10,312 bases of DNA from Methylophaga sp. (GCA_014762585.1 JABURN010000037.1:1-10312), one strand, 5' to 3'. Counted from the stretch's first letter, positions 1 to 7,790 are shown. Translations and numbers: made by a program. Notes: a model not told the origin generated them from the sequence alone.

Positions 1-3
1 GGG

Positions 4-708
4 ATGAGCGACTTAGCTATAAAAGCACGTATTTTGATTGTCGAAGATGATGTCAAACTCAATGAGCAATTGACACATTTGTTGCAGGCACAGGGATTTG
101 AGACCAGTCAGGCCCTCGATGGTGAGCAGGGTTTGTTAATGGCTTTGAGCGAGCAGTTTGATTTGATACTGCTTGATGTTTCTTTGCCCCGCAAAAATGG
201 TTATGCGGTACTGAAAGTGCTGCGGCAAAGCAGAACAACTCCGGTCATCATGGTCACCGCGCACGGCGCTGAAGAGGAACGCATCACCGGGTTTCGTAAT
301 GGCGCCGATGATTACCTCGCAAAACCCTTCAACCTGACTGAACTGTTGTTGCGTATCGAAGCGATACTCCGGCGATCAAAGCCACAGAATAAGGTGACAC
401 AACAAAACCTGGAGACTTTGAAAAGAGCGGGGATTGAAGCAGACAAAAACAGGCAACAAGTTTTGTTTGATGGCAAAAGGATCACTTTCACCCCGATTCA
501 GTTCAAGCTGCTGTGGACGCTGATGCAGCATCCGACCCAGACGCTAAGTAAGCCTACTCTTTACCGGCTGGTACTGGAACGGGAGTTCAGTCGTTATGAT
601 CGCAGTCTTGATATGCATATGAGCCGGGTCAGACGCAAACTCATTGCAGCCGGCATGCCCCCTGACAGACTGCAAACCATTCACGGCACCGGTTATATGC
701 TGCTATGA
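4..708 (+). CDS. OmpR/PhoB-family two-component response regulator
   Basis: This cytoplasmic regulator takes a phosphoryl group from its partner kinase and binds DNA. The N-terminal receiver domain (about residues 8-120) shows the acidic pair E14/D15/D16, phosphoacceptor D58 in the LLLDVSLP context, switch residue T85, Y104 and K107 in KPF. After a linker of about 25 residues comes a winged-helix DNA-binding domain (about 145-234) ending in the usual HGTGYML motif. The length of 234 residues is normal for the family. The stop overlaps the start of the histidine kinase by four bases, which implies translational coupling. The ATG lies three bases from the window edge, so its ribosome binding site cannot be seen and a start further upstream is possible. 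The downstream receptor gene suggests a PfeR-like role in iron-uptake control; that is inference from context, and the target and signal are not shown by the sequence. Confidence 0.95.
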   Translation: MSDLAIKARILIVEDDVKLNEQLTHLLQAQGFETSQALDGEQGLLMALSEQFDLILLDVSLPRKNGYAVLKVLRQSRTTPVIMVTAHGAEEERITGFRNGADDYLAKPFNLTELLLRIEAILRRSKPQNKVTQQNLETLKRAGIEADKNRQQVLFDGKRITFTPIQFKLLWTLMQHPTQTLSKPTLYRLVLEREFSRYDRSLDMHMSRVRRKLIAAGMPPDRLQTIHGTGYMLL

Positions 709-2060
709 AGCGGCGTTTATTCTGGAAACTCAGCGCGGTTATCGTTGCCGGTACCGTATTACTGTTCTGGCTGATTCATATACTGGTCAATAAAACAGAA
801 CAGCATATGAGTTTTATAGATGAGGCACATCAGCAAACGCTCTACGAGTATGCCGCTAGGGCAGAGCAGCTTTATATCAGTGGTGATGATGCCCAACTGG
901 CGCAGTGGCTGCAGACCATCCGTGAAAAGGAAGACACCTGGGTGGCCTTAGTACAGCCGAAGATCGAGCCAATTGCAGGCAGCCAATTATCGGACGAGTT
1001 CAGGGAACGCTTCCGGCTGGGTCGCAGTATCGACTGGAAAATCCATCTCTATTTCAAAACCAATCCGGTAATGGATGTCGTTTTTGCGGACGGAATAACG
1101 CATTTTCTTATCACTCTGCCGCAGCGAATGCGGCCCGGTACCTACTGGCTGGAAACCAATCTATTTTTGCAACTGGCTTTGCCGATGATATTGATGGCCA
1201 TGAACAGCATCATTATCTACCGCCATGTTATGTCACCACTCAGACAGCTGGAGCGAGCCACGCAGGCAATCAGCCAGGGTCACTTTGAGGTCAGGCTACG
1301 CAATAGTCTGGGTAGGCGTAATGACGAAATCGCTGCACTTGCTGAGACTTTCGACAGTATGGTTGAGCGAATCGGCAAGCTGGTTCAGAGTCAGCGTCAC
1401 CTTACCTCTGATTTATCGCATGAACTCAGGACACCGTTGACACGTATTGAACTGGCATTGAGCTGGGCTGAACAAAACACACCTGACAGTCCGCCCCTGC
1501 GGCGGATCAGAGAAGAATGCCAGCAAATGCGGCAACTGGTTGAAGATACTTTGAGCCTGGCCTGGCTGGAGAATGAACAGCCCACATTACAGACAGATGA
1601 CTTGGATCTGACCGACTTGATAGACAGTATTGTTGACAATGCCCGCTTTGAATTCCCTCATCACAGACTCGAACTCAATCTACCCGAGCATGCACCACTG
1701 AGCCACAGCAGTGATCGAGCATTAGGGCATGCAATAGAGAACATCATACGTAATGCACTTAGCCATACGCCCTTGGGCGGTACGGTCATGGTCAGCCTGT
1801 TGCAACAGCAGGAGAGATACCTGATTCATGTTGATGACGAAGGGCCCGGTCTGAACAGCAAATATCTGGAAGATATTTTCAAGCCTTTTTTCCGTCTGGG
1901 ACGGGTCAGCCGACAGCACCACCAGGGGTTCGGTGTCGGTCTCTCACTCGCTAAACGACAGATTGAGGCGGTTGGCGGCCAGCTTAAAGCCAGCAATCAC
2001 GAATTCAAAGGCTTCAGAATGACGATCACATTGCCAGTGACTTCGTCATTTGCCCAATGA
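705..2060 (+). CDS. Membrane sensor histidine kinase, partner of the upstream regulator
   Basis: This inner-membrane kinase of 451 residues senses a periplasmic signal and phosphorylates the upstream regulator. Domains in order are: a first membrane helix (about 9-28), a periplasmic region of about 120 residues (29-152), a second membrane helix (about 153-172), a HAMP linker (about 175-228), the H-box SHELRTPLTR with phosphoacceptor H239, and an ATPase domain with N-box ENIIRNAL (N350), G1 box DDEGPG (377-382), F box FKPFFRLG and G2 box GFGVGLSLAK (408-417). All catalytic motifs are intact. The periplasmic region resembles no sensor fold that I recognise, so the ligand is unknown. The order kinase then TonB-dependent receptor parallels PfeS-PfeA and PirS-PirA, which suggests sensing of a ferric siderophore, of iron, or of envelope state. 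The start overlaps the regulator gene (ATGA). Confidence 0.95.
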   Translation: MKRRLFWKLSAVIVAGTVLLFWLIHILVNKTEQHMSFIDEAHQQTLYEYAARAEQLYISGDDAQLAQWLQTIREKEDTWVALVQPKIEPIAGSQLSDEFRERFRLGRSIDWKIHLYFKTNPVMDVVFADGITHFLITLPQRMRPGTYWLETNLFLQLALPMILMAMNSIIIYRHVMSPLRQLERATQAISQGHFEVRLRNSLGRRNDEIAALAETFDSMVERIGKLVQSQRHLTSDLSHELRTPLTRIELALSWAEQNTPDSPPLRRIREECQQMRQLVEDTLSLAWLENEQPTLQTDDLDLTDLIDSIVDNARFEFPHHRLELNLPEHAPLSHSSDRALGHAIENIIRNALSHTPLGGTVMVSLLQQQERYLIHVDDEGPGLNSKYLEDIFKPFFRLGRVSRQHHQGFGVGLSLAKRQIEAVGGQLKASNHEFKGFRMTITLPVTSSFAQ

Positions 2061-2081
2061 GTCATACATTTTGCGATAAAC

Positions 2082-2096
2082 ATGTAACAAATGTAA
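2082..2096 (+). promoter_or_regulatory. Direct repeat ATGTAA, candidate response-regulator site
   Basis: Two copies of ATGTAA (2082-2087 and 2091-2096) lie 9 bases apart, start to start, in the gap between the kinase and receptor genes. OmpR-family regulators usually bind tandem half-sites spaced about one helical turn apart. If the -10 at 2126-2131 is used, the repeat falls at about -56 to -42, a normal activator position. The assignment to the adjacent regulator is inference. The spacing is a little shorter than the usual 10-11 bases. Confidence 0.35.
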
Positions 2097-2102
2097 AAGT
2101 CG

Positions 2103-2131
2103 TTTCATTTCAAGTGTATGCTGATTAGAAT
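2103..2131 (+). promoter_or_regulatory. Candidate promoter of the TonB-dependent receptor gene
   Basis: TAGAAT at 2126-2131 matches five of six bases of the sigma-70 -10 element. Seventeen bases upstream sits TTTCAT (2103-2108), a poor -35. A weak -35 next to an upstream direct repeat fits a promoter that needs an activator. The predicted transcript start near 2138 puts the Fur box just downstream. The prediction rests on motif matching alone. Confidence 0.35.
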
Positions 2132-2148
2132 GCGACCTTGTTTTATTT

Positions 2149-2167
2149 GATAATGATTATTATTAAC
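2149..2167. promoter_or_regulatory. Fur box upstream of the receptor gene
   Basis: GATAATGATTATTATTAAC matches the classical 19-base Fur consensus GATAATGATAATCATTATC at 16 of 19 positions. It lies just upstream of the GTG start and downstream of the candidate -10, a position where Fe(II)-Fur would block transcription when iron is sufficient. This strongly supports a role of the following receptor in iron uptake. Confidence 0.8.
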
Positions 2168-2176
2168 GAGGTTGCT

Positions 2177-4123
2177 GTGAGCAAGAACATTAACCCCCTC
2201 TCGCGTCCGACTGTTCTTTCAGTCGCTCTTTTAACCGCTCTGGCGGCTCAGTCAGCTGTTGCAGAACAGGTGATACTCGATACCGTACAGGTCACCGGCA
2301 ATACCATTACACCGGAACTCAATGGTGTAGATGCCGTACAGATTGAAAAATTGCAGCCAACGGATCTTGAAGACCTGTTCAGCCAGTCACCAGAAGTCAC
2401 CATCGGCGGTGGTCCTGACTTTGCGCAGAAGCTCTATATTCGAGGTATTGAAGACCAGCTACTGAATATTACTATTGACGGCGCGCAACAAGCTACTCGT
2501 CAGTTTCATCACGCAGGGCGTATCAGTATTGAGCCGGAACTGCTGAAAAGAGTTGAAGTGAATGCCGGTGCCGGCAATGCCTTATCGGGCCCAGGTGCTT
2601 TAGGTGGCTCCGTCAAGTTCATTACTAAAGACCCGGAAGATATGCTCAAACCCGGCCAAAACTTCGGTGGCTTGGTCAAAGGTTTGTTCTCAAGCAATAC
2701 TGACAACTTCAAGACGAATACCAGCCTGTTTGGTCGCCTGACCGATGACTGGAGTGCAATGGTGTCTTACACCCAGTCGGATGTTGAGAACTATGAAGAC
2801 GGCAATGGTGATGAGCAGTTCGGCACCAATTCAGATCAGGATTATCTTTTTGCAAAGGTCGTGGGCCAGCTGACTGATAGTCAGACTGTTCGACTGAGCT
2901 ATGAAAAACGAGAGGATGAAGGTGACAGATCTCAGCGTCCACAATGGGCAGTAGCAGATTTCAATCCACTCTATCCTGTGGAGACAGAGCGTGAAACAGT
3001 GACATTCAATTACGAGCTGAATCCAATTGATAATCCTTATCTGGATGCTGAATTCACCCTGTATAACACGGAGACTGAACTGTTCCAGGACGGTCGCTTT
3101 GGACCTTATTACGGCACTGGCACAACCATCGGTTTTGACTTGAGAAACACCTCTTTACTGGGCATCCATAAAGTGACTTATGGTGTTGATTATCGTGAGG
3201 ATGAAACCGAGGCAGAGGGCACAACTTCTTCATATCAGGACGAATCAGAAGTCAAAGGCGTATACATTCAGGATGACATACATCTGACTGATGCTCTGCT
3301 ACTGAGTGCAGGCCTGCGTTATGACGATTACGAGCTTGATAATGAATTCGGCGGTACTTCATATAATGACAATGAAGTCAGTCAAAATATCGGTATTAAT
3401 TATCACTTTACCGACAACTGGAGTGCTTTTGCTTCATATGCAGAAGCTTTCAAGGGGCCTCTGGCTCAAGACGCCTTCAAACTGGACTTTTGGACACTCT
3501 CGCCGGATCTGAAACCTGAAGATGCTCAAAATGTTGAGTATGGTTTTGCTTATGAATCCCTGACCTGGTTTGGTTCAGCCAAAGCCTATGAGAGTGAAAT
3601 TGACGACGTCATCGCTGATCCCGCCGGTGGTCCTCGTGTCTTTGAAAATATCGGCGACCTTGAGTCTGATGGTTTTATACTCGAACTGGGGCACCGTTGG
3701 GATAACTTGATGGCTCGTTTCAGCTACCATTACAACGATGCTGAAGTCGATGGTATGGAAGCCAATGCCTACGACCACAATGGTATTGCCAACACGGTGC
3801 GTGACACCTTCATTGCCTCTCTGGATTACCAGTTTGACCCTCAATGGCGTTTAGGCTGGAACGCACGTTTCGTAAAAGGCCGGGATAACGTCGAAACCTC
3901 ATTGGGTGAGGTTGATCAGCCAGGTTTCGGTGTGCATGACTTCTATGCTCAATGGGTACCGGCAGCGAATGAGGATATCCGCATTGCGCTGACTGTTCGT
4001 AATGTCTTTGATAAGGATTACCGTGCTCATGCCAGTGTGCCTGATTTCAGACCGGCATTTGAGGTCAGGGGCTTTAATGAGCCGGGGCGCGATGTCCGTC
4101 TGAGTGCTTCCTGGCAGTTCTAA
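2177..4123 (+). CDS. TonB-dependent outer-membrane receptor, FrpB/FetA-like, probably ferric siderophore
   Basis: This outer-membrane beta-barrel imports a metal chelate using energy from TonB-ExbBD. I place the start at GTG 2177 because it follows the ACGAGG ribosome binding site (2165-2170) and begins a clean signal peptide (SKNINPLSRPT, then a hydrophobic stretch, with likely cleavage after AVA at residue 29). An upstream in-frame TTG at 2138 would run through the Fur box. The 648-residue product has a TonB box-like segment (about 33-41, ILDTVQVTG), a plug domain (about 45-165) with the segment FHHAGRISIEPELLKRVEV and a glycine-rich GAGNALSGPGALGGS motif, and then the barrel, ending in the typical C-terminal aromatic (SASWQF). 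The plug wording resembles FrpB/FetA receptors, which take up ferric enterobactin-type siderophores in Neisseria; haem or another siderophore remains possible. A strong Fur box and the adjacent two-component system point to iron control. A terminator follows. Confidence 0.92.
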   Translation: MSKNINPLSRPTVLSVALLTALAAQSAVAEQVILDTVQVTGNTITPELNGVDAVQIEKLQPTDLEDLFSQSPEVTIGGGPDFAQKLYIRGIEDQLLNITIDGAQQATRQFHHAGRISIEPELLKRVEVNAGAGNALSGPGALGGSVKFITKDPEDMLKPGQNFGGLVKGLFSSNTDNFKTNTSLFGRLTDDWSAMVSYTQSDVENYEDGNGDEQFGTNSDQDYLFAKVVGQLTDSQTVRLSYEKREDEGDRSQRPQWAVADFNPLYPVETERETVTFNYELNPIDNPYLDAEFTLYNTETELFQDGRFGPYYGTGTTIGFDLRNTSLLGIHKVTYGVDYREDETEAEGTTSSYQDESEVKGVYIQDDIHLTDALLLSAGLRYDDYELDNEFGGTSYNDNEVSQNIGINYHFTDNWSAFASYAEAFKGPLAQDAFKLDFWTLSPDLKPEDAQNVEYGFAYESLTWFGSAKAYESEIDDVIADPAGGPRVFENIGDLESDGFILELGHRWDNLMARFSYHYNDAEVDGMEANAYDHNGIANTVRDTFIASLDYQFDPQWRLGWNARFVKGRDNVETSLGEVDQPGFGVHDFYAQWVPAANEDIRIALTVRNVFDKDYRAHASVPDFRPAFEVRGFNEPGRDVRLSASWQF

Positions 4124-4132
4124 TCTTTTGAC

Positions 4133-4150
4133 CTCTGATAAAGATCAGAG
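4133..4150. repeat. Small perfect hairpin after the receptor gene
   Basis: CTCTGAT (4133-4139) and ATCAGAG (4144-4150) form a 7-base-pair stem with a four-base loop, ten bases after the receptor stop. No T-run follows, so it is not a terminator alone. It sits directly before the terminator hairpin, and the pair may protect the 3' end of the receptor mRNA. Confidence 0.5.
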
Positions 4151-4152
4151 CC

Positions 4153-4190
4153 AACAAGCCAGGTACTTTGTGCCTGGCTTGTTTTTGTTT
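4153..4190 (+). terminator. Rho-independent terminator of the receptor gene
   Basis: AACAAGCCAGG (4153-4163) pairs perfectly over 11 bases with CCTGGCTTGTT (4173-4183) around a nine-base loop, and the right arm runs into a T-rich tract (GTTTTTGTTT, 4181-4190). It lies 30 bases after the receptor stop codon and should end that transcript before the convergent MATE gene. Confidence 0.9.
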
Positions 4191-4304
4191 CACCGCTTGT
4201 TTATGAGTTTTGTGTCTGTATTTTCAGATGGTTGTGAATATCAAAGTGCTGTAACTGTCTGATTCTGCTATTTTTGTGGCTGGATTGATCACAACACCCC
4301 GTCA

Positions 4305-4325
4305 GCGCCTGCTTCAGCAGAGCGC
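4305..4325. repeat. Bulged hairpin between the convergent genes
   Basis: GCGCCTGC (4305-4312) pairs with GCAG-A-GCGC (4317-4325) to give an eight-base-pair stem with a TTCA loop and one bulged A. It lies about 85 bases beyond the MATE stop. No T-run follows on either strand, so it is not a standard terminator. I see no gene in the rest of 4191-4410. Confidence 0.4.
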
Positions 4326-4410
4326 CAGGGAAAACAAAGATGCTATGGATTCTGTTTAAGAATAATTCCTATCAGTAATAAAAGTTACAATTGTTACTTG
4401 GAAATTTGAT

Positions 4411-5775
4411 TCATTTCGCAATAAGCAGCCGTGATGGCCGGTATCGCCAGAAGAGTACTGCGGCGAGTGCGAAAGTCAGCCATTCTGCAACCGGTAGTGC
4501 GATAAGAAACTGTGGCGGATCAAGCAGCCAACTGAACAGTAATAGCAAGCCAACCGGTAGCACCAGCCCACGTGACAGCGCAATGAGCATTGATGGCCTG
4601 GGTTTCTGCATCGCGGTCAGATAAATGGACAGGATCACATTCAAGCCATTAATCAAAAACAGCGGCCATACCAGACTGATAAAGCTTACAGATAAGTTCC
4701 GGGTTGCCGCGGAACTGTCATCAAGAAACAGGGTGGTGAGCCATTGAGGTGACAGCATGAGTAATAAAACCAGCCCCAGGCTTATTAACAGCACCATGGC
4801 GCCTGCCGTTACGACAAATTGCATTATTCTGTGTGGATTTGCGGCACCGTGATTATGGCTAACCAGTAGATGCAGGGCATCGGCAATGCCGTAATAGAGC
4901 ATCAGGCTGACAAAGATAAGGTAGTTAATTACAGCGAAAGCGGCGATACCATCCACGTCCAACTGCGTCACCAGCGTCCAGTTCAGTACCAGAATCACCA
5001 GGCCACCCGAGATTTCATTAATACATTCAGACAAGCCGTTAAAACTGACCTGTTTCAGTTCACCCCATTGGCTTGGCCATGACCAGTGCAAGAGCCGCTC
5101 CTTTCGGAGAAAAAAGCGCATCAGAATAATCAGTTGTATGCCCTGCGCTAGCGCAGTAGCCCAGGCGGCGCCAATGAGGCCCATTTCAAAATGAATGATA
5201 AACAGCGCATCCAGCAGGATATTCATCACAGCCCCGGTCACGAGCGCCGTGGTGGCAAGGCGCTGCCCATTGTCCTGACGAACAAAGTAATACAGCACCA
5301 TAGTGAAAATCTGCACTATCAGTACACAGCTGATGATATGAAAATAGGGCAGAATCAGTGCTATCAGACTTTCAGGTGTACCCAGCCAGCGAAGCAGGGT
5401 GAGATCCAGCCACCATGATAAGAACATAAAGCTGAAACCGACCACCAGCACTGCCACCAGGCATTTACTGAACACGGCAGAAGCCTGCTCAGTGTCACCA
5501 CGTCCCAGAAAATGCCCACAGCGCACCGCGCCGCCGATGGCAATCATCAGAGCCAGGCCGAAAATCAGTGATAAATAAGGGAGCAAAAGATTAATCGCTG
5601 CCAGACCGTCGCTGCTGACATAGTGTCCGACGAAGATGCCATCGACGATACTGGCGGTGGTGATGGCCAGCAAACCGAGCATGGACGGCAAGGCAAAGCG
5701 CAGGAAGGTAGTGATAACCGGCCCTGAGAGAATCAGTGAGTTGGGGGAAGATGCAGACATGGATGGACTCGCCAT
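4411..5775 (-). CDS. MATE-family multidrug/cation antiporter
   Basis: This inner-membrane exporter expels a substrate in exchange for sodium or protons. The product has up to 454 residues, the usual MATE length (NorM is about 457), with alternating hydrophobic segments that fit 12 helices in two homologous halves. The first half contains an acidic residue (D45 in VDGIFVGH) at the place of the conserved TM1 aspartate, and GLAAINLLLPY and AIGGAVRCG segments of the DinF/MepA-like branch. The start is uncertain: ATG at 5775 has no visible ribosome binding site, while ATG at 5760, five codons in, has a weak GGCGAG seven bases upstream and lies at a better distance from the predicted transcript start. 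The gene converges on the iron receptor and has a Fur-like site in its promoter, so siderophore or metal-stress efflux is possible. The substrate cannot be read from the sequence. Confidence 0.92.
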   Translation of the reverse strand: MASPSMSASSPNSLILSGPVITTFLRFALPSMLGLLAITTASIVDGIFVGHYVSSDGLAAINLLLPYLSLIFGLALMIAIGGAVRCGHFLGRGDTEQASAVFSKCLVAVLVVGFSFMFLSWWLDLTLLRWLGTPESLIALILPYFHIISCVLIVQIFTMVLYYFVRQDNGQRLATTALVTGAVMNILLDALFIIHFEMGLIGAAWATALAQGIQLIILMRFFLRKERLLHWSWPSQWGELKQVSFNGLSECINEISGGLVILVLNWTLVTQLDVDGIAAFAVINYLIFVSLMLYYGIADALHLLVSHNHGAANPHRIMQFVVTAGAMVLLISLGLVLLLMLSPQWLTTLFLDDSSAATRNLSVSFISLVWPLFLINGLNVILSIYLTAMQKPRPSMLIALSRGLVLPVGLLLLFSWLLDPPQFLIALPVAEWLTFALAAVLFWRYRPSRLLIAK

Positions 5776-5793
5776 GAGTTCAGGAAACCGCTA

Positions 5794-5822
5794 ATGCTAA
5801 TTATTCTTATTTGTGAGGGCAA
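5794..5822 (-). promoter_or_regulatory. Candidate sigma-70 promoter of the MATE gene
   Basis: On the minus strand, TTGCCC (5822-5817) and TAGCAT (5799-5794) are separated by exactly 17 bases, each matching four of six consensus bases. Transcription would start near 5787, only 12 bases before ATG 5775 but 27 before ATG 5760. The Fur-like palindrome at 5795-5809 overlaps the -10 and spacer. Confidence 0.45.
5795..5809. promoter_or_regulatory. Fur-like palindrome in the MATE promoter
   Basis: TGCTAATTATTCTTA agrees with the 7-1-7 Fur motif TGATAATNATTATCA at 11 of 14 defined positions. It overlaps the candidate -10 of the MATE gene, a position suited to repression. It is weaker than the receptor's box, and AT-rich intergenic DNA gives such matches by chance, so it is only a candidate. 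Confidence 0.35.
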
Positions 5823-5885
5823 GGTTTTGCTGAAATTGACTAAAAAGCCGACAGGATCATGATCGTTTTGTGCCTGTTAAGTGCG

Positions 5886-5891
5886 TATAAT
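5886..5891 (+). promoter_or_regulatory. Perfect -10 box of a likely lepA operon promoter
   Basis: A perfect TATAAT lies 101 bases before the lepA start. I see no good -35 at the right distance (TCGTTT at 17 bases is poor), so strength and use are uncertain. Transcription would begin near 5898, giving a leader of about 95 bases. Confidence 0.45.
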
Positions 5892-5895
5892 AACT

Positions 5896-5974
5896 GGTCA
5901 TTTGCTTAATTCGTGACCTGAAGCCGCCTGTTAGAGCATCTTCACGGCAAGCTCTTGGGAGCCATTGTGGTCAC
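5896..5974 (+). other. Foldable leader of lepA
   Basis: GTGACC (5913-5918) can pair with GGTCAC (5969-5974), enclosing a second stem AGAGC/GCTCT (5933-5937 with 5951-5955). TGACC (5914-5918) can instead pair with GGTCA at 5896-5900, so two folds exclude each other. The stems are short and function is not shown. Confidence 0.25.
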
Positions 5975-5992
5975 TCACAAAAACATAACTGA

Positions 5993-7789
5993 ATGAATAA
6001 TATACGTAACTTTTCTATTATCGCGCACATTGACCATGGCAAATCCACGATAGCGGATCGCTTTATTCAGATCTGCGGCGGCCTCACTGACCGTGAAATG
6101 CAGCAGCAGGTGCTGGATTCGATGGATATCGAGCGTGAACGTGGCATTACCATCAAGGCGCAAAGCGTCTCGCTGGAATACAAAGCCCGGGACGGAGAGA
6201 CGTATCTGCTCAATTTTATCGACACGCCGGGGCACGTCGATTTTTCTTATGAAGTATCACGTTCACTGGCGGCCTGTGAGGGCGCACTGCTGGTGGTTGA
6301 TGCTGCTCAGGGGGTAGAGGCACAAAGTGTCGCCAACTGTTACACCGCGATTGATCTGGGGCTGGAAGTCTTGCCGGTGCTGAACAAAATCGACCTGCCT
6401 TCGGCGGAACCCGACCGTGTTGCGCAGGAAATCGAAGACATCATCGGTGTTGACGCAATGACGGCGGTTCGCTGCAGTGCCAAAACCGGTCTGGGTATCG
6501 AAGATGTGCTGGAAGAGTTGGTCGCCAAAGTCCCACCACCGCAGGGTAACCCTGACGGCCCTCTGAAAGCCCTGATTATCGACTCCTGGTTTGACAGTTA
6601 TGTCGGCGTTATTTCGCTGGTTCGTATTGTCGACGGCAGCCTTAAAACCAAGGATAAAATCCGCGTGATGTCGACTGGTCAGGAATACCAGGTCGATCAG
6701 GTCGGTACTTTCACGCCCAAACGTACGCCCTGTGAGATGCTGGACTGTGGCGATGTGGGTTATGTGATTTCCGGCGTGAAGGAAATTGATGGCGCCCCGG
6801 TTGGTGATACGTTGACCCATGCGCATCATGGTGCCGACAAGATGCTGCCGGGCTTCAAAGAAGTCACGCCGCAGGTTTATGCCGGTATTTTCCCGGTCAG
6901 CAGCGATGATTATGAGAATTTCCGTGAAGCATTGGCCAAGCTGCGCCTGAATGATGCCTCCCTGTTCTATGAACCGGAAACCTCGCAGGCACTCGGTTTC
7001 GGTTTCCGTTGTGGTTTCCTTGGTCTGTTACACATGGAAATCATCCAGGAGCGGCTGGAGCGTGAATACGATCTGGACCTGATCACCACGGCACCGACCG
7101 TGGTCTTCGAAGTGCTGAAGAAAAGCGGTGATGTGGTCAAAGTCGAGAATCCCGCTTCATTACCCGATGTCGGCAGCATCGATGAAATCCGTGAGCCTAT
7201 TGTAGCGGCCGATATTCTGGTGCCGCAGGAACATCTGGGTGCGGTTATTACCCTCTGCGCGGAAAAACGCGGTGTCCAGAAGCACATGCAGTTTATGGGC
7301 AAGCAGGTTGCACTGAGCTATGAGTTGCCGATGAATGAGGTCGTTATCGACTTCTTTGATCGAATCAAATCCGTCAGCCGTGGCTATGCGTCGCTCGATT
7401 ATCATTTCATTCGCTTTCAGACGGCGGATCTGGTCAAGCTGGATATTCTGATTAATGGGGAAAAAGTCGATGCCCTGTCGCTGATTGTGCACAAAGACAC
7501 CAGTGTCAGTCGCGGCCGTTTGCTGGTGGAAAAAATGAAAGAACTGATTCCAAGGCAGATGTTCGACGTGGCTATTCAAGCCGCTATTGGTGGTCATATT
7601 ATTGCCCGCTCCACGGTCAAAGCGATGCGCAAAAACGTACTGGCCAAATGTTATGGCGGTGACGTGTCACGAAAACGCAAGTTGCTTGAAAAGCAAAAAG
7701 CGGGTAAGAAACGAATGAAGTCCGTCGGCAAGGTCGATGTGCCGCAGGAGGCATTCCTGGCAGTGTTGCAGCTGTCCAAGAATTCATAA
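5993..7789 (+). CDS. lepA: Elongation factor 4 (LepA), ribosome-associated GTPase
   Basis: LepA (EF4) is a translational GTPase that binds the 70S ribosome, can back-translocate tRNAs and affects initiation and 30S maturation. The 598 residues match the usual length (599 in E. coli) and align throughout. Visible motifs are the P-loop AHIDHGKST (11-19), the switch I segment ERGITIK (49-55), DTPGH (77-81) with catalytic H81, and NKID (131-134). Elongation factor domains II, III and V follow, including the highly conserved [15 protein letters not shown]. The lysine-rich LepA-specific C-terminal domain contains the conserved [10 protein letters not shown]. The start is fixed by the family N-terminus ([15 protein letters not shown]), although no clear Shine-Dalgarno sequence precedes it, so translation may be modest. 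It is the first gene of the run lepA-lepB-DUF4845-rnc-era; lepB follows after 14 bases. Confidence 0.99.
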   Translation: MNNIRNFSIIAHIDHGKSTIADRFIQICGGLTDREMQQQVLDSMDIERERGITIKAQSVSLEYKARDGETYLLNFIDTPGHVDFSYEVSRSLAACEGALLVVDAAQGVEAQSVANCYTAIDLGLEVLPVLNKIDLPSAEPDRVAQEIEDIIGVDAMTAVRCSAKTGLGIEDVLEELVAKVPPPQGNPDGPLKALIIDSWFDSYVGVISLVRIVDGSLKTKDKIRVMSTGQEYQVDQVGTFTPKRTPCEMLDCGDVGYVISGVKEIDGAPVGDTLTHAHHGADKMLPGFKEVTPQVYAGIFPVSSDDYENFREALAKLRLNDASLFYEPETSQALGFGFRCGFLGLLHMEIIQERLEREYDLDLITTAPTVVFEVLKKSGDVVKVENPASLPDVGSIDEIREPIVAADILVPQEHLGAVITLCAEKRGVQKHMQFMGKQVALSYELPMNEVVIDFFDRIKSVSRGYASLDYHFIRFQTADLVKLDILINGEKVDALSLIVHKDTSVSRGRLLVEKMKELIPRQMFDVAIQAAIGGHIIARSTVKAMRKNVLAKCYGGDVSRKRKLLEKQKAGKKRMKSVGKVDVPQEAFLAVLQLSKNS

Positions 7790-7790
7790 A

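Noticed and set aside
4305..4325. Hairpin as terminator of the MATE gene
   Set aside because: No run of T follows it on the minus strand, so I listed it only as a repeat.
4350..4375. Possible second Fur-like site in AT-rich DNA
   Set aside because: Its match to the Fur motif is poor, and it lies downstream of both convergent genes, where an operator makes little sense.
4391..4624. Plus-strand open frame opposite the MATE 3' end
   Set aside because: It has low-complexity Ser-rich composition, lies antisense to the MATE gene and has no supporting start signals.
5836..5864. TTGACT as a -35 for lepA
   Set aside because: It lies 44 bases from TATAAT. The only -10 at proper spacing, CATGAT, is a weaker match, so I did not call it.
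6263..6829. Open frame of 188 codons on the minus strand
   Set aside because: It lies wholly inside lepA, which is certain from its motifs and length. The predicted protein is rich in His, Arg and Asn and resembles no family. It is an antisense shadow.
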